From: Leclercia adecarboxylata
Lineage (GTDB): Bacteria > Pseudomonadota > Gammaproteobacteria > Enterobacterales > Enterobacteriaceae
DNA length: 64,000 bases
NCBI GenBank assembly: GCA_901472455.1
Contig: LR590464.1
Location: 4,154,001 to 4,218,000 of the forward strand
Reading direction: 5' to 3'
Of the stretch, positions 13,306 through 24,179 are shown piece after piece; position 1 is the stretch's first letter; each line of letters opens with the position of its first letter. A program made the position numbers and the translations under genes. The notes beneath the pieces are model-generated. The model did no database searches and was not told the DNA's origin. It saw only the letters and a program-made list of their open reading frames with translations.

Positions 13306-14598
13306 ATGGCTTCTTTAAAGATAAAATATGCTGCAATAATTATCAGCAGCCTCATAGCAGGAGGGCTGATATCGGTTACTGCCTGGCAGTATGTAAACTC
13401 ATCACAAAAAACAGTACAAACCGAACAAAAGGCACCGGAGCGAAAGGTACTTTTCTGGTATGACCCGATGAAACCGGATACCAAATTTGATAAACCCGGA
13501 AAATCGCCCTTTATGGATATGGACCTGGTGCCAAAATATGCTGATGAAAGCGGCGATAAAAGCAGTGGCGGGATCCGTATCGATCCAACGCAGGTTCAGA
13601 ATCTGGGATTAAAAACGCAAAAAGTCACGCGAGGAATGCTGAATTATTCTCAGACAATCCCGGCTAATGTCAGTTACAACGAGTATCAGTTTGTCATTGT
13701 GCAGGCGCGCTCTGACGGTTTCGTCGAAAAAGTGTATCCCCTGACGATTGGCGATCATGTGAAGAAAGGCACTCCGCTTATCGATATCACCATTCCTGAA
13801 TGGGTTGAGGCACAAAGTGAGTTCCTGCTGTTATCCGGTACAGGCGGTACGTCAACCCAGATAAAAGGGGTTCTGGAGCGACTTCGTCTGGCTGGTATGC
13901 CGGAAGAGGATATTCAAAGGCTGCGTTCAACCCGCACAATCCAGACCCGTTTTACCATTAAAGCACCTATTGATGGTGTCATTACTGCGTTTGACCTGCG
14001 CACCGGCATGAATATTTCGAAAGATAAAGTAGTGGCTCAGATTCAGGGGATGGACCCGGTCTGGATCAGCGCTGCAGTGCCAGAATCTATCGCATATCTG
14101 CTGAAAGATACGTCGCAGTTTGAAATTTCGGTACCGGCTTATCCGGATAAAACATTCCATGTCGAAAAATGGAACATTCTTCCCAGCGTGGATCAGACAA
14201 CCCGTACGCTTCAGGTCCGTCTCCAGGTTTCTAATAAGGATGAGTTTCTCAAGCCGGGCATGAATGCCTATCTGAAACTGAATACCAAGAGCCAGGAGAT
14301 GCTGCTGATACCAAGCCAGGCCGTTATCGATACCGGCAAAGAACAGCGCGTGATTACTGTTGATGATGAAGGCAAGTTTGTGCCGAAACAGATCCACGTT
14401 CTGCATGAATCACAGCAACAGTCCGGCATCGGTTCCGGCCTGAATGAAGGCGATACCGTGGTGGTCAGTGGCCTGTTCCTCATTGACTCCGAAGCCAATA
14501 TTACGGGCGCGCTGGAACGTATGCGCCACCCTGAAAAAACAGAAAGCAGTATGCCAGCAATGTCTGACCAGCCTGTAAATATGCATTCAGGGCACTGA
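13306..14598 (+). CDS. silB: Periplasmic adaptor protein SilB
   Basis: Membrane-fusion (adaptor) protein linking SilA to SilC, 430 residues, intact. N-terminal membrane anchor (about residues 8-26), then a heavy-metal-binding segment ([19 protein letters not shown] followed by MDMDLVP), whose Met residues bind Ag+/Cu+. Barrel-sandwich/lipoyl and beta-barrel domains follow, with [21 protein letters not shown] and its mate [15 protein letters not shown]. Homologous to CusB. It ends 10 bp before silA. Confidence 0.95.
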   Translation: MASLKIKYAAIIISSLIAGGLISVTAWQYVNSSQKTVQTEQKAPERKVLFWYDPMKPDTKFDKPGKSPFMDMDLVPKYADESGDKSSGGIRIDPTQVQNLGLKTQKVTRGMLNYSQTIPANVSYNEYQFVIVQARSDGFVEKVYPLTIGDHVKKGTPLIDITIPEWVEAQSEFLLLSGTGGTSTQIKGVLERLRLAGMPEEDIQRLRSTRTIQTRFTIKAPIDGVITAFDLRTGMNISKDKVVAQIQGMDPVWISAAVPESIAYLLKDTSQFEISVPAYPDKTFHVEKWNILPSVDQTTRTLQVRLQVSNKDEFLKPGMNAYLKLNTKSQEMLLIPSQAVIDTGKEQRVITVDDEGKFVPKQIHVLHESQQQSGIGSGLNEGDTVVVSGLFLIDSEANITGALERMRHPEKTESSMPAMSDQPVNMHSGH

Positions 14599-14608
14599 GG
14601 AGACGACG

Positions 14609-17600
14609 ATGATTGAATGGATTATCCGGCGCTCTGTCGCCAACCGTTTCCTGGTCATGATGGGGGCCCTGTTTCTCAGCATCTGGGGTACATGGACGAT
14701 TATTAACACGCCGGTCGATGCCTTGCCTGACCTGTCAGATGTGCAGGTCATTATCAAAACCAGCTATCCCGGCCAGGCCCCGCAGATTGTAGAAAACCAG
14801 GTCACCTATCCACTTACCACCACCATGCTGTCCGTACCTGGCGCAAAAAACCGTGCGTGGTTTTTCACAGTTCGGGGATTCGTATGTGTATGTCATTTTT
14901 GAAGACGGCACCGATCTGTACTGGGCCCGTTCCCGCGTGCTGGAATATCTGAATCAGGTTCAGGGAAAAACTGCCTGCCGGTGTGAGTTCTGAAATCGGT
15001 CCTGATGCCACGGGTGTGGGCTGGATTTTTGAATATGCCCTTGTCGATCGCAACGGAAAACACGACCTTTCAGAACTGCGCTCTCTGCAGGACTGGTTCC
15101 TGAAATTTGAGCTGAAAACCATCCCGAACGTGGCTGAGGTCGCTTCGGTTGGCGGCGTGGTGAAACAGTACCAGATTCAGGTCAATCCGGTAAAACTGTC
15201 CCAGTACGGTATCAGCCTGCCCGAAGTGAAACAGGCACTTGAATCGTCTAACCAGGAGGCCGGTGGCTCATCCGTTGAAATGGCCGAAGCGGAGTATATG
15301 GTCCGTGCCAGCGGTTATCTTCAGAGCATTGATGATTTTAATAACATCGTCCTGAAAACAGGTGAGAACGGCGTGCCGGTTTATCTGCGGGATGTTGCCC
15401 GCGTGCAGACCGGGCCCGAAATGAGGCGTGGTATTGCCGAGCTGAACGGCCAGGGAGAAGTCGCTGGCGGCGTGGTGATCCTGCGGTCGGGTAAAAATGC
15501 GCGCGACGTTATCACGGCAGTGAGGGATAAACTGGAGACGCTGAAGGCCAGCCTGCCGGAAGGCGTTGAAATCGTGACCACCTACGATCGCAGCCAGTTA
15601 ATCGACCGGGGCGATTGATAACCTCAGTTACAAGCTTCTTGAAGAGTTTATCGTTGTTGCTGTCGTTTGCGCACTGTTCCTCTGGCATGTCCGTTCTGCC
15701 CTGGTGGCGATTATTTCTCTGCCACTTGGCCTGTGTATCGCCTTTATCGTCATGCACTTCCAGGGACTGAACGCCAATATCATGTCGCTGGGAGGGATAG
15801 CGATTGCCGTCGGTGCGATGGTGGATGCCGCCATTGTGATGATTGAAAATGCGCACAAACGGCTTGAGGAGTGGGATCATCAGCATCCGGGTGAGCAGAT
15901 TGACAACGCCACCCGCTGGAAGGTGATTACCGACGCCTCCGTGGAAGTGGGACCCGCGTTGTTCATTAGCCTGCTGATCATCACCCTGTCCTTTATTCCT
16001 ATCTTTACCCTGGAAGGGCAGGAAGGTCGTCTGTTTGGCCCGCTGGCATTCACGAAAACGTACTCCATGGCGGGAGCGGCCGCACTGGCCATCATCGTCA
16101 TTCCTATTCTGATGGGATTCTGGATCCGGGGGAAAATTCCTGCCGAGACAAGTAACCCCCTGAACCGGGTGCTGATCAAAGCGTATCATCCTTTTGCCTG
16201 CTGCGGGTCCTCCACTGGCCAAAAACAACCCTGCTGGTTGCGGCCTTGTCCATTTTCACGGTTATCTGGCCACTGAGTCAGGTGGGCGGTGAATTTCTGC
16301 CGAAGATTAACGAGGGCGATCTGCTGTATATGCCGTCGACCTTGCCTGGCGTCTCTCCGGCAGAAGCTGCAGCGCTCCTGCCAGACAACAGACAAGTTAA
16401 TCAAAAGCGTTCCTGAAGTGGCTTCTGTATTTGGCAAGACCGTAAAGCAGAGACCGCAACGGATTCCGCGCCGCTCGAAAATGGTGGAAACCACGATCCA
16501 GCTCAAACCTGAGGATCAGTGGCGTCCCGGCATGACAATTGACAAGATTATTGATGAACTCGACAGGACAGTCCGTTTACCGGTCTGGCAAACCTCTGGG
16601 TGCCGCCTATCCGTAACCGTATTGATATGCTCTCAACCGGGATCAAAAGCCCGATAGGTATCAAAGTGTCCGGGACTGTTCTGTCCGATATCGACGCGAC
16701 GGCGCAGAGTATCGAGGCGGTAGCCAAAACCGTGCCTGGCGTGGTGTCTGTCCTGGCTGAGCGACTTGAGGGCGGGCGCTACATCGATATCGATATCAAC
16801 CGGGAGAAAGCTTCCCGGTACGGGATGACTGTGGGCGAACGTCCAGCTGTTCGTCTCTTCAGCAATCGGTGGGGCTATGGTGGGTGAGACGGTTGAAGGC
16901 GTGGGCCCGGTACCCTATTAACATTCGCTATCCGCAGGATTACCGTAACAGTCCGCAGGCGTTGAGAGAGATGCCAATCCTGACCCCAATGAAGCAGCAA
17001 ATTACGCTGGGCGATGTTGCCGATATTAAGGTCGTTTCCGGACCAACCATGCTGAAAACCGAAAATGCCCGGCCAGCCAGCTGGATTTATGTTGATGCCC
17101 GCGGCAGGGACATGGTGTCGGTGGTGAACGATATTAAGACGGCCATCAGTGAGAAAGTGAAACTGAGACCGGGGACCAGTGTGGCATTCTCAGGACAGTT
17201 TGAATTACTCGAGCACGCCAATAAGAAATTAAAACTGATGGTACCGATGACGGTGATGATCATCTTCATCCTGTTATATCTGGCATTCCGCCGGGCTGAT
17301 GAGGCCTTACTTATTCTGATGAGCCTGCCGTTTGCCCTGGTTGGCGGGATATGGTTCCTGTACTGGCAGGGCTTCCATATGTCAGTGGCGACCGGAACCG
17401 GGTTTATCGCCCTGGCCGGGGTGGCAGCAGAGTTTTGGCGTGGTCATGCTGATGTATCTGCGTCATGCCATTGAAGCGCACCCGGAATTGTCCCGTAAAG
17501 AGACGTTCACACCGGAAGGCCTTGATGAAGCCCTCTATCATGGTGCCGTACTGCGTGTCCGGCCGAAAGCCATGACCGTGGCGGTGATCATTGCGGGTCT

Positions 17601-17763
17601 GCTGCCAATACTCTGGGGAACCGGTGCAGGTTCAGAAGTCATGAGCCGTATCGCGGCACCCATGATTGGTGGGATGATCACGGCTCCGCTGCTGTCCCTG
17701 TTCATTATTCCTGCCGCCTACAAATTAATCTGGCTGCGCAGACATAAAAAAAGCGTGTCCTGA
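14609..17763 (+). CDS. silA: RND efflux transporter SilA (several indels)
   Basis: Heavy-metal RND proton antiporter that expels Ag+/Cu+ from periplasm and cytoplasm; homologue of CusA (about 1048 residues). Pieces appear in order across the span: N-terminal helix ([18 protein letters not shown]), periplasmic porter domains, the transmembrane block with [20 protein letters not shown] (the proton-relay region with Asp residues), the second periplasmic half, and the C-terminal end RHKKSVS. At least six frame changes occur (for example about 14855, 14965, 15615, 16200, 16380, 16580, 16840 and 17430), mainly at G, C or A runs. The span exceeds 1049 codons by only 8 bases, so the gene is probably full length and the indels artefactual. 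Confidence 0.9.
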
Positions 17764-17768
17764 ACCTG

Positions 17769-17794
17769 AAAGGGCACCCCCTGTGGGTGTCCTT
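17769..17794 (+). terminator. Hairpin between silA and silG
   Basis: AAGGGCACCC-cctgt-GGGTGTCCTT followed by CTTT forms a stable stem-loop. It may attenuate read-through from silCFBA into silGP, or simply protect the message end. Confidence 0.5.
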
Positions 17795-17849
17795 CTTTAC
17801 TGATTCACCCTGACGTCAGGGTTTATATCGATAATATACAGAGGTGAGT

Positions 17850-18292
17850 ATGAAAAAAGTGGTTCTAATGGCGCTGGCTCTCGGCCTTTCACTACCCGCG
17901 ATGGCGAGTGAAAAAGTCATTGATATGTACAAATCTGAAAACTGTGGCTGTTGTTCCCTGTGGGGCAAAGCGATGGAAAAAGACGGGTTTGAAGTACGAA
18001 CTCACGTCATGAATGATCAGGCGCTGTCAGCCCTGAAAGAAAAGCATGCTATTCCTGCAGGACTACGAAGTTGTCATACGCGGTTGCCGGTAATTTGATC
18101 ATTGAAGGCCATGTGCCTGCCGACAACGATACATAAGGCAATGCAGTCTGGTTCGGGTATATACGGTCTCGCCACCCCCCCGGTATGCCAGCAGGAAGTC
18201 CTGGAATGGAGATGGGAGCCCGAAAAGAGGCTTACGATGTTATCGCATTCTCACCGGATGGAAGTAAAAAAGTCTTCCAGCGAATCGAATAG
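17850..18292 (+). CDS. silG: DUF411 periplasmic protein SilG/CopG (indels)
   Basis: Small periplasmic copper/silver protein between silA and silP (ORF105/CopG of the sil locus). Signal peptide MKKVVLMALALGLSLPAMA, then a thioredoxin-like fold with the Cys motif ENCGCCSLW. The frame is intact to about residue 72 (HAIPAGLRSCHT) and then shifts; the rest (IEGHVPA, HKAMQSGSGIYGLATP, the AYDVIAFSPDGSKKVFQRIE end) is present in other frames. ATG at 17850 follows a good ribosome-binding site; an upstream GTG is less likely. Confidence 0.85.
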
Positions 18293-18418
18293 TCAGCGGA
18301 ACGGCTGATAACGGGACGCCGGTAGCAGGCACTCCTGTGCCGGCGATATTCGTGGTAATCGCATCCATGACATACCCTGAAGACAGAAGATGCTTCGGTA
18401 TGCATAAGGAGAGTTACT

Positions 18419-20873
18419 GTGAAAAATGACAATGCAGTGCAACACAACAACCAGACTGCTTCTGAGCAGACATTATCCCCGGACGAGGGCCACGTATTGC
18501 ATAAGGTGAGAGATCCCGTGTGCGGGATGGCCATCCTGCCCGACAGGGCGCACAGCAGCATTCGATACCAGGACCACCAACTTTATTTCTGCTCCGCCAG
18601 CTGTGAGAGTAAATTTAAAGCCCATCCCGATCGTTATCTTACCGAAGATGCCAGTGAACATTCCCATCACCATCACCACGATCATCACGAAGTCAGCCCT
18701 GATCAGATAAAACAGCCTCACAACCAGGCGGAAAAAGAGAATTCTGAAGGTGTGTGGACATGTCCGATGCACCCGGAGATACGCCGCAGTGGTCCCGGAA
18801 GCTGTCCTGTCTGTGGAATGGCACTGGAGCCGCTCGTAGCTACGGCATCCACGGGGCCGAGTGATGAACTTCACGACATGACAAGACGCTTCTGGCTGGG
18901 GTTGTTGCTGGCGTTTCCGGTTCTGGTACTCGAAATGGGATCTCATCTGTTTCCCGACTTGAGGAATACAGTACCGCCACAGTACAACACATGGCTGCAG
19001 TTGCTTCTGGCCTCCCCTGTCGTGTTGTGGTGTGGCTGGCCATTCTTCGCCCGGGCCGGAATGTCGTTACGTAACCGCTCCCTGAATATGTTTACCCTTG
19101 TTGCAATGGGGGACCGGCGTAGCCTGGGTTTTACAGCGTCATTGCAACCGTCTTCCCCTCCTGGTTTCCTGCATCGTTCAGAAACATGGATGGCCTGGTG
19201 GCCGTTTATTTTGAAGCCGCAGCAGTTATTACGGTGCTTGTTCTGCTGGGACAGGTTCTTGAGCTGCGGGCACGGGAACAAACCTCAGGCGCCATTACTG
19301 CGCTTCTGAACCTTGCCCCAAAACCGCCAGACGGCTGGATCATGACGGTCATGAAACGGATATTAATGCGGAAGATGTCCTGCCTGGCGATAAGCTCCGC
19401 ATCAGACCTGGAGAGAGTATTCCGGTCGACGGTATCGTGATCGAAGGCAAAACAACCGTTGATGAATCGATGGTGACCGGGGGAGTCTATGCCGGTTACC
19501 AAAACGAAGGGTGACCCTGTCATTGGGGGGACGATTAATCAGACAGGTAGTCTTATCATCCGTGCAGAGAAAGTCGGTGATGAAACGATGCTCTCACGAA
19601 TTGTTCAGATGGTCGCTGATGCACAGCGTTCGCGTGCCCCCATCCAGAGAATGGCAGACAGCGTTTCAGGCTGGTTTGTTCCTCTGGTGATACTTATCGC
19701 GGTTGTTGCTTTCTTGATCTGGTCTGTCTGGGGGCCCGAGCCCAGGATGGCGCACGGTCTCATTGCGGCTGTGTCGGTCCTGATTATTGCCTGTCCCTGC
19801 GCGCTGGGACTGGCCACGCCGATGTCGATAATGGTGGGGGTGGGCAAAGGCGCCCAGGCCGGGGTGTTAATCAGGAATGCCGAAGCCCTTGAGCGTCTTG
19901 AAAAAGTGGACACGCTGGTTGTCGACAAAAACAGGCACGCTCACGGAAGGTTCGCCTACGGTGACAGGGATTATCAGTCTCAGTCCGGGTGGGGAAATAT
20001 CTCTTTTACGTGTAACAGCTGCAGTGGAAAAAGGTTCGCAGGCATCCGTTGGGTATGGCTGTTGTCAGAGCCGCGCATGAAAAGGGGGATCGTGATACCT
20101 GCCGTCAGTAATTTCAATGCCCCGTCGGGGAAAGGTGTCTCAGGCGATGTCGAAGGTCAACGGGTTGTTATTGGTAATGAACTGGCTATGCAGGAAAACA
20201 GTATCGTTATTGATAATCAAAAGGCCGTTGCGGATACGTTGCGGATGGAAGGCGCTACCGTTATCTATGTGGCCACAGACGGGAACCTTGCAGGCCTGAT
20301 AGCTATCTCGGATCCCGTGAAAGCAACCACGCCGGATGCGCTTAAAGCTTTGCGTCAGGCGGGGATCCGCATTGTTATGCTCACCGGGGATAACCAGCTT
20401 ACTGCTGAAGCAGTCGCACGGAAACTGGGGAATAGATGAGGTTGAAGCCGGGATTCTGCCGGATGGCAAAAAAGCAGTGATAACCCGACTGAAAGAGTCT
20501 GGCCATGTGGTTGCGATGGCCGGAGACGGTGTGAATGATGCCCCGGCGCTGGCAGCGGCTGACGTGGGTATAGCCATGGGAACGGGTACAGATGTGGCAA
20601 TAGAAAGTGCTGGCGTTACCCTTCTCAAAGGCGATTTGATGATACTCAACAGGGGCCCGTCATCTGTCAGAGATCACCATGAAAAATATCCGGCAGAATC
20701 TGTTTTTTGCGTTTATCTACAATGCTCTTGGGGTGCCTGTAGCTGCAGGTCTGCTTTATCCTGTGTATGGAATACTGCTGTCGCCAGTTATTGCGGCGGC
20801 GGCTATGGCCCTTTCCTCCGTTAGCGTCATTGCAAATGCGTTGCGTCTGAAAAGTGTCAGGCTCGGGAAATAA
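18419..20873 (+). CDS. silP: P1B-type silver/copper ATPase SilP (several indels)
   Basis: Inner-membrane P-type ATPase that exports Ag+/Cu+ from cytoplasm to periplasm. GTG start behind AAGGAG. Order: YHS domain (DPVCGMAI with [10 protein letters not shown]), a His cluster ([10 protein letters not shown]), a second metal-binding segment (WTCPMHPEI and [10 protein letters not shown]), eight transmembrane helices with the CPC motif ([13 protein letters not shown]), phosphorylation loop (DKTGTLT, here disrupted to DKNRHAH by an extra base near 19928), and hinge [22 protein letters not shown]. At least four frame changes are seen (about 19110, 19470, 19928, 20040, 20430, 20665), yet the span is within one base of 818 codons. 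Confidence 0.9.
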
Positions 20874-20913
20874 CCCTGAATGAAGGGTCTGTTACTAACA
20901 GAAGGAGTCCGGT

Positions 20914-21111
20914 ATGAAAAGTACAACCTATGCGCTTATTGCTGTCGCCGCGATTGCGGCATTTGCTCTCCTGCGCGAACACTGGTCACATGTGGCAGGC
21001 TACTGGCCATATCTGTTACTGCTGCTTTGTCCGCTCATGCATCTTTTCCACGGTCACGGGGGGCATGGAGATCATCAACATCACGGAAGTGAAAACGATA
21101 AAAAAAATTAA
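20914..21111 (+). CDS. DUF2933 small membrane protein
   Basis: A 65-residue protein with two short hydrophobic segments (TYALIAVAAIAAFALL and YWPYLLLLLCPLMHLF) and a His-rich tail (HGHGGHGDHQHHG), typical of DUF2933 proteins found next to copper/silver export genes. The tail could hold metal at the cytoplasmic or periplasmic face. Good ribosome-binding site (AAGGAG). It lies 40 bp after silP and probably belongs to the same transcript. Exact role unknown. Confidence 0.85.
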   Translation: MKSTTYALIAVAAIAAFALLREHWSHVAGYWPYLLLLLCPLMHLFHGHGGHGDHQHHGSENDKKN

Positions 21112-21120
21112 TCCGGCAGA

Positions 21121-21141
21121 CGGGACCGCGTCGCGGTCCCG
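21121..21141. terminator. Shared terminator between sil operon and M23 gene
   Basis: CGGGACCGCG-t-CGCGGTCCCG, with T-rich sequence on the right, sits between two convergent genes and can end both transcripts. Confidence 0.65.
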
Positions 21142-21144
21142 TTA

Positions 21145-21883
21145 TCAGTCCAGGTATCGTTCGTAGTCTCTGGCATGCGCAAAGGCATGCTGTTCGAGTT
21201 TGTTATCAGCGGGTGCCGCCGTCCGGAACGCCAGTGAGTTAACAGGATTGTTATTGATGACCAGCTCGTAATGCAGATGAGGACCGGATGAACGTCCGCT
21301 GTTACCGGATAACGCAATAGCGTCTCCCCGGGTAACCCTGGCCCCTTTAGTAACGAGTATTTTATTGAGGTGGAGATAGCGAGTTTTAACACCGGCTTTT
21401 CCCGTTACTTCAACAAAATATCCCATGGTACTGTTGTATTCGGCCCGGGTGATTTTTCCGTCGATGACGCTGACTATTTTCGTGTTCATGGGCATGGAAT
21501 AATCAATGCCATTATGGGGACTCACTTTTCCCGATACCGGGTTAAGTCTTGCAGGATTGAAAGGCGAACTGAGTCTTGCTGTGGCCGGTAACGGATAATC
21601 GAGACTGCCTTTCCCGGAAGTATCGGAAAGGTTATAGAACTTTTTATCTGATATACGATACGCCGTGTAATTAAATGAACCGGACGTAAATTTATAGGCC
21701 ACGACACGTGATTTTCCCGCTTTCTTTTGCAGTACGAGTTTTAATGATTCATTTTTTTTTCAAATGCCGCAGATTAAACCGGGAAGGCAAGGAGCGCTGA
21801 AGAGTAGCGATCTCGTTCGATTCCAGCCCCGAGCGGGTGGCTGAAAGGTAGGCATTTTCTTTTACGACATCGGTAGAATACAT
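21145..21883 (-). CDS. pcoG: M23 family metallopeptidase (PcoG-like), frame broken at an A9 run
   Basis: C-terminal LytM/M23 zinc peptidase domain of the type that cuts peptidoglycan cross-bridges. Motifs: PHNGIDYSMP (first zinc ligands, HxxxD), YLHLNKI, and SGPHLHYELVINN (HxH). The visible 185-residue frame begins mid-protein. Upstream, a second frame from an ATG at 21881-21883 (MYSTDVVKENAYLSATRSG) joins it if the A9 run at about 21751-21759 is read as A8. A further upstream part may be lost behind an in-frame TAA at 21884. In sil-pco islands an M23 gene (pcoG) sits at this place; the gene name rests on this context. Confidence 0.75.
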
Positions 21884-21975
21884 TTACTGGAATTCGCCGT
21901 TAGCATGAACACTGCGGCGTATGCTAGGGGTTTTCAGGAGGCGTGTCATCTGTCAGTTAATCGGGAGCACCGTTG

Positions 21976-22062
21976 ATGGTCGTCATTTTTGTAACATATC
22001 TTGTTTCCCGTTTGCTCCTGAAGCTCTGGGAACTGTATGACCAGCCCGACGGTGATGATTAA
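21976..22062 (+). CDS. Possible 28-residue single-span membrane peptide
   Basis: ATG behind GGGAG (8-nt spacing) opens a 28-codon frame, MVVIFVTYLVSRLLLKLWEL then YDQPDGDD. The hydrophobic N-terminal half could span a membrane; the C-terminus is acidic. It lies in the otherwise empty stretch between the M23 gene and the pcoE-like gene. Only the frame and ribosome-binding site support it, so it may be spurious. Confidence 0.3.
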   Translation: MVVIFVTYLVSRLLLKLWELYDQPDGDD

Positions 22063-22171
22063 CGGGACTGAAACAGGTTACGGCAGAGCAATATGGGGCT
22101 CATGTCCTGCTACGTAACCCGTCAGTAAAGCCCTGCTGCGCACCTGACGCTAAGCACTAACCCGCCTGCAG

Positions 22172-22621
22172 TTACCTGGTCGAATACAGCCCGTGAAGCT
22201 TTCTTGCCTGCGTCTGATGTGCTTCCGCACCGGCATTATTGACCTGCTCATGCACGAGAGCGGCTTTTTCTCCGGCATTCAGTTCGTTAAAAGAAGAAGA
22301 CGAGGTCTTTGAATTTGCATCACTGCCGGACAGCATTTTTTTATGTTCCTCAATCATTTTCTGATGCGCATAGGACGCGCTGTTGTTCATAAATGAATGA
22401 GCAACAATGGCCCTTTCATGTTCATTCATTTCAGAGAATGAGGGCGTGTTGTTTTTATTAACCCTGTCCGGTAAGTTTTCATGCTTCGAGGAATTCACAT
22501 GACTGACGGCTGAGGCATTATTAACAAATCGATGTGCTTCATGGGCAATATCACTGGACTGAGCAAAAGCTGCCCCACAAAATAAAGCTGTAAACGCAGT
22601 GGTCGTAATTAATATATTCAT
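22172..22621 (-). CDS. pcoE: SilE/PcoE-like periplasmic metal-binding protein
   Basis: A 149-residue secreted protein with signal peptide ending CGAAFA|QS and repeated Met/His helices (MNEHERAIVAHSFM, YAHQKMIEEHKKM, LNAGEKAALVHEQV), the SilE/PcoE pattern for binding Ag+ or Cu+ in the periplasm. It is divergent from pcoA with a CopR-type palindrome between them. In sil-pco islands two pcoE genes exist, one next to pcoA; this would be that copy (pcoE1). Intact. Confidence 0.85.
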   Translation of the reverse strand: MNILITTTAFTALFCGAAFAQSSDIAHEAHRFVNNASAVSHVNSSKHENLPDRVNKNNTPSFSEMNEHERAIVAHSFMNNSASYAHQKMIEEHKKMLSGSDANSKTSSSSFNELNAGEKAALVHEQVNNAGAEAHQTQARKLHGLYSTR

Positions 22622-22721
22622 GTGTAATTACCTTCTGAGGTACATAAAAGATGTCCTTATGATCATATATAAAAATAATCAACCTGTGGGGAAGATGACG
22701 TAAATGTAATACAGCTATGTA

Positions 22722-22739
22722 CATTACACGATTGTAATG
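22722..22739. promoter_or_regulatory. PcoR/CopR-type box between pcoE and pcoA
   Basis: CATTAC-acgatt-GTAATG is a perfect 6+6 palindrome, preceded by a second related half-site array (AATGTAAT, ACATTAC). It resembles known cop boxes and is placed to serve both divergent genes. pcoR is not in the window, so the controlling regulator must be elsewhere, or SilR may cross-talk. Confidence 0.6.
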
Positions 22740-22855
22740 AATTTGTTTCTTAAGGTGTGCTAGATTCATTTCATTGTAAGTGGATGAACCAGTAATTTAA
22801 TTTAAATCGGTTCTCGAATTCTGTCAGTAACCATACTTTAAATAAGGGAATGCGC

Positions 22856-24179
22856 ATGCTGTTGAAAACGTCTCGACGAACTTTCCTGAAGGGGTTAACC
22901 CTCTCTGGCGTAGCCGGAAAGTCTTGGCGTATGGAGTTTCAATGCGCGTTCCAGTCTGAGCCTGCCAGTTGCCGCATCCCTGCAGGGTACTCAGTTTGAC
23001 CTGACCATTGGTGAAACGGCCGTCAATATCACGGGCAGTGAGCGTCAGGCCAAAACAATCAATGGAGGCCTGCCGGGGCCGTTCTTCGCTGGAAAGAAGG
23101 TGACACCATTACCCTGAAGGTCAAAAACCGTCTTAATGAACAGACGTCCATTCACTGGCACGGCATTATTCTTCCGGCCAATATGGATGGTGTTCCGGGG
23201 CTGAGTTTTATGGGCATAGAGCCTGATGATACCTACGTTTACACCTTTAAGGTTAAGCAGAACGGGACTTACTGGTACCACAGCCATTCCGGTCTGCAGG
23301 AACAGGAGGGGGTATACGGTGCCATTATCATCGATGCCAGGGAGCCAGAACCGTTTGCTTACGATCGTGAGCATGTGGTCATGTTGTCTGACTGGACCGA
23401 TGAAAATCCTCACAGCCTGCTGAAAAAATTAAAAAAACAGTCGGATTACTACAATTTCAATAAACCAACCGTTGGCTCTTTTTTCCGCGACGTGAATACC
23501 AGGGGGGCTGTCAGCCACCATTGCCGATCGGAAAATGTGGGGCTGAAAATGAAAATGAATCCGACTGATCTCGCGGATGTCAGTGGCTACACCTACACCT
23601 ATCTCATGAACGGGCAGGCCCCGCTGAAAAACTGGACCGGACTGTTCCGTCCGGTGAAAAGATACGCTTACGGTTTATCAACGGCTCGGCAATGACCTAT
23701 TTCGATATCCGTATCCCCGGGCTGAAAATGACGGTCGTGGCTGCAGATGGCCAGTATGTAAACCCGGTTACCGTTGACGAATTCAGGATTGCCGTTGCCG
23801 AAACCTATGATGTCATTGTGGAGCCTCAGGGTGAGGCCTATACCATCTTCGCACAATCCATGGACAGGACCGGTTACGCTCGAGGGACACTGGCCACGAG
23901 AGAGGGGTTAAGTGCTGCCGTTCCCCCCTCGATCCCCGTCCTCTGTTGACCATGGAAGATATGGGTATGGGGGGAATGGGACATGATATGGCAGGAATGG
24001 ACCACAGCCAGATGGGAGGCATGGATAACAGCGGGAGAGATGATGTCTATGGAACGGTGCTGACCTTCCGGATAGCGGGACATCCTCCGCGCCCATGGAT
24101 CACAGCAGCATGGCCGGTATGGATCATTCCCGGATGGCCGGAATGCCGGGTATGCAAAGTCATCCTGCGTCAGAAACGG
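22856..24179 (+). pseudogene. pcoA: Multicopper oxidase PcoA, truncated by IS903 and frameshifted
   Basis: PcoA is the periplasmic multicopper oxidase of plasmid copper resistance. The twin-arginine signal (KTSRRTFLKGLTLSG) and the first cupredoxin copper motifs (SIHWHGIILP and GTYWYHSHSG) are present, as is the Met-rich region (MGMGGMGHDMAGMDHSQMGG). About 440 of about 605 residues remain; the element at 24180 replaces the C-terminal domain with the HCHLLYH copper site. At least seven indels (for example 22918, 23076, 23505, 23542, 23650, 23930) also break the frame, mostly in homopolymers. Even if those are errors, the IS903 insertion makes it non-functional. pcoBCDRS are absent from the window. 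Confidence 0.9.

Noticed and set aside
18660..18690. His-rich stretch in silP as a separate small protein or tag
   Set aside because: It lies within the normal N-terminal metal-binding region of SilP.
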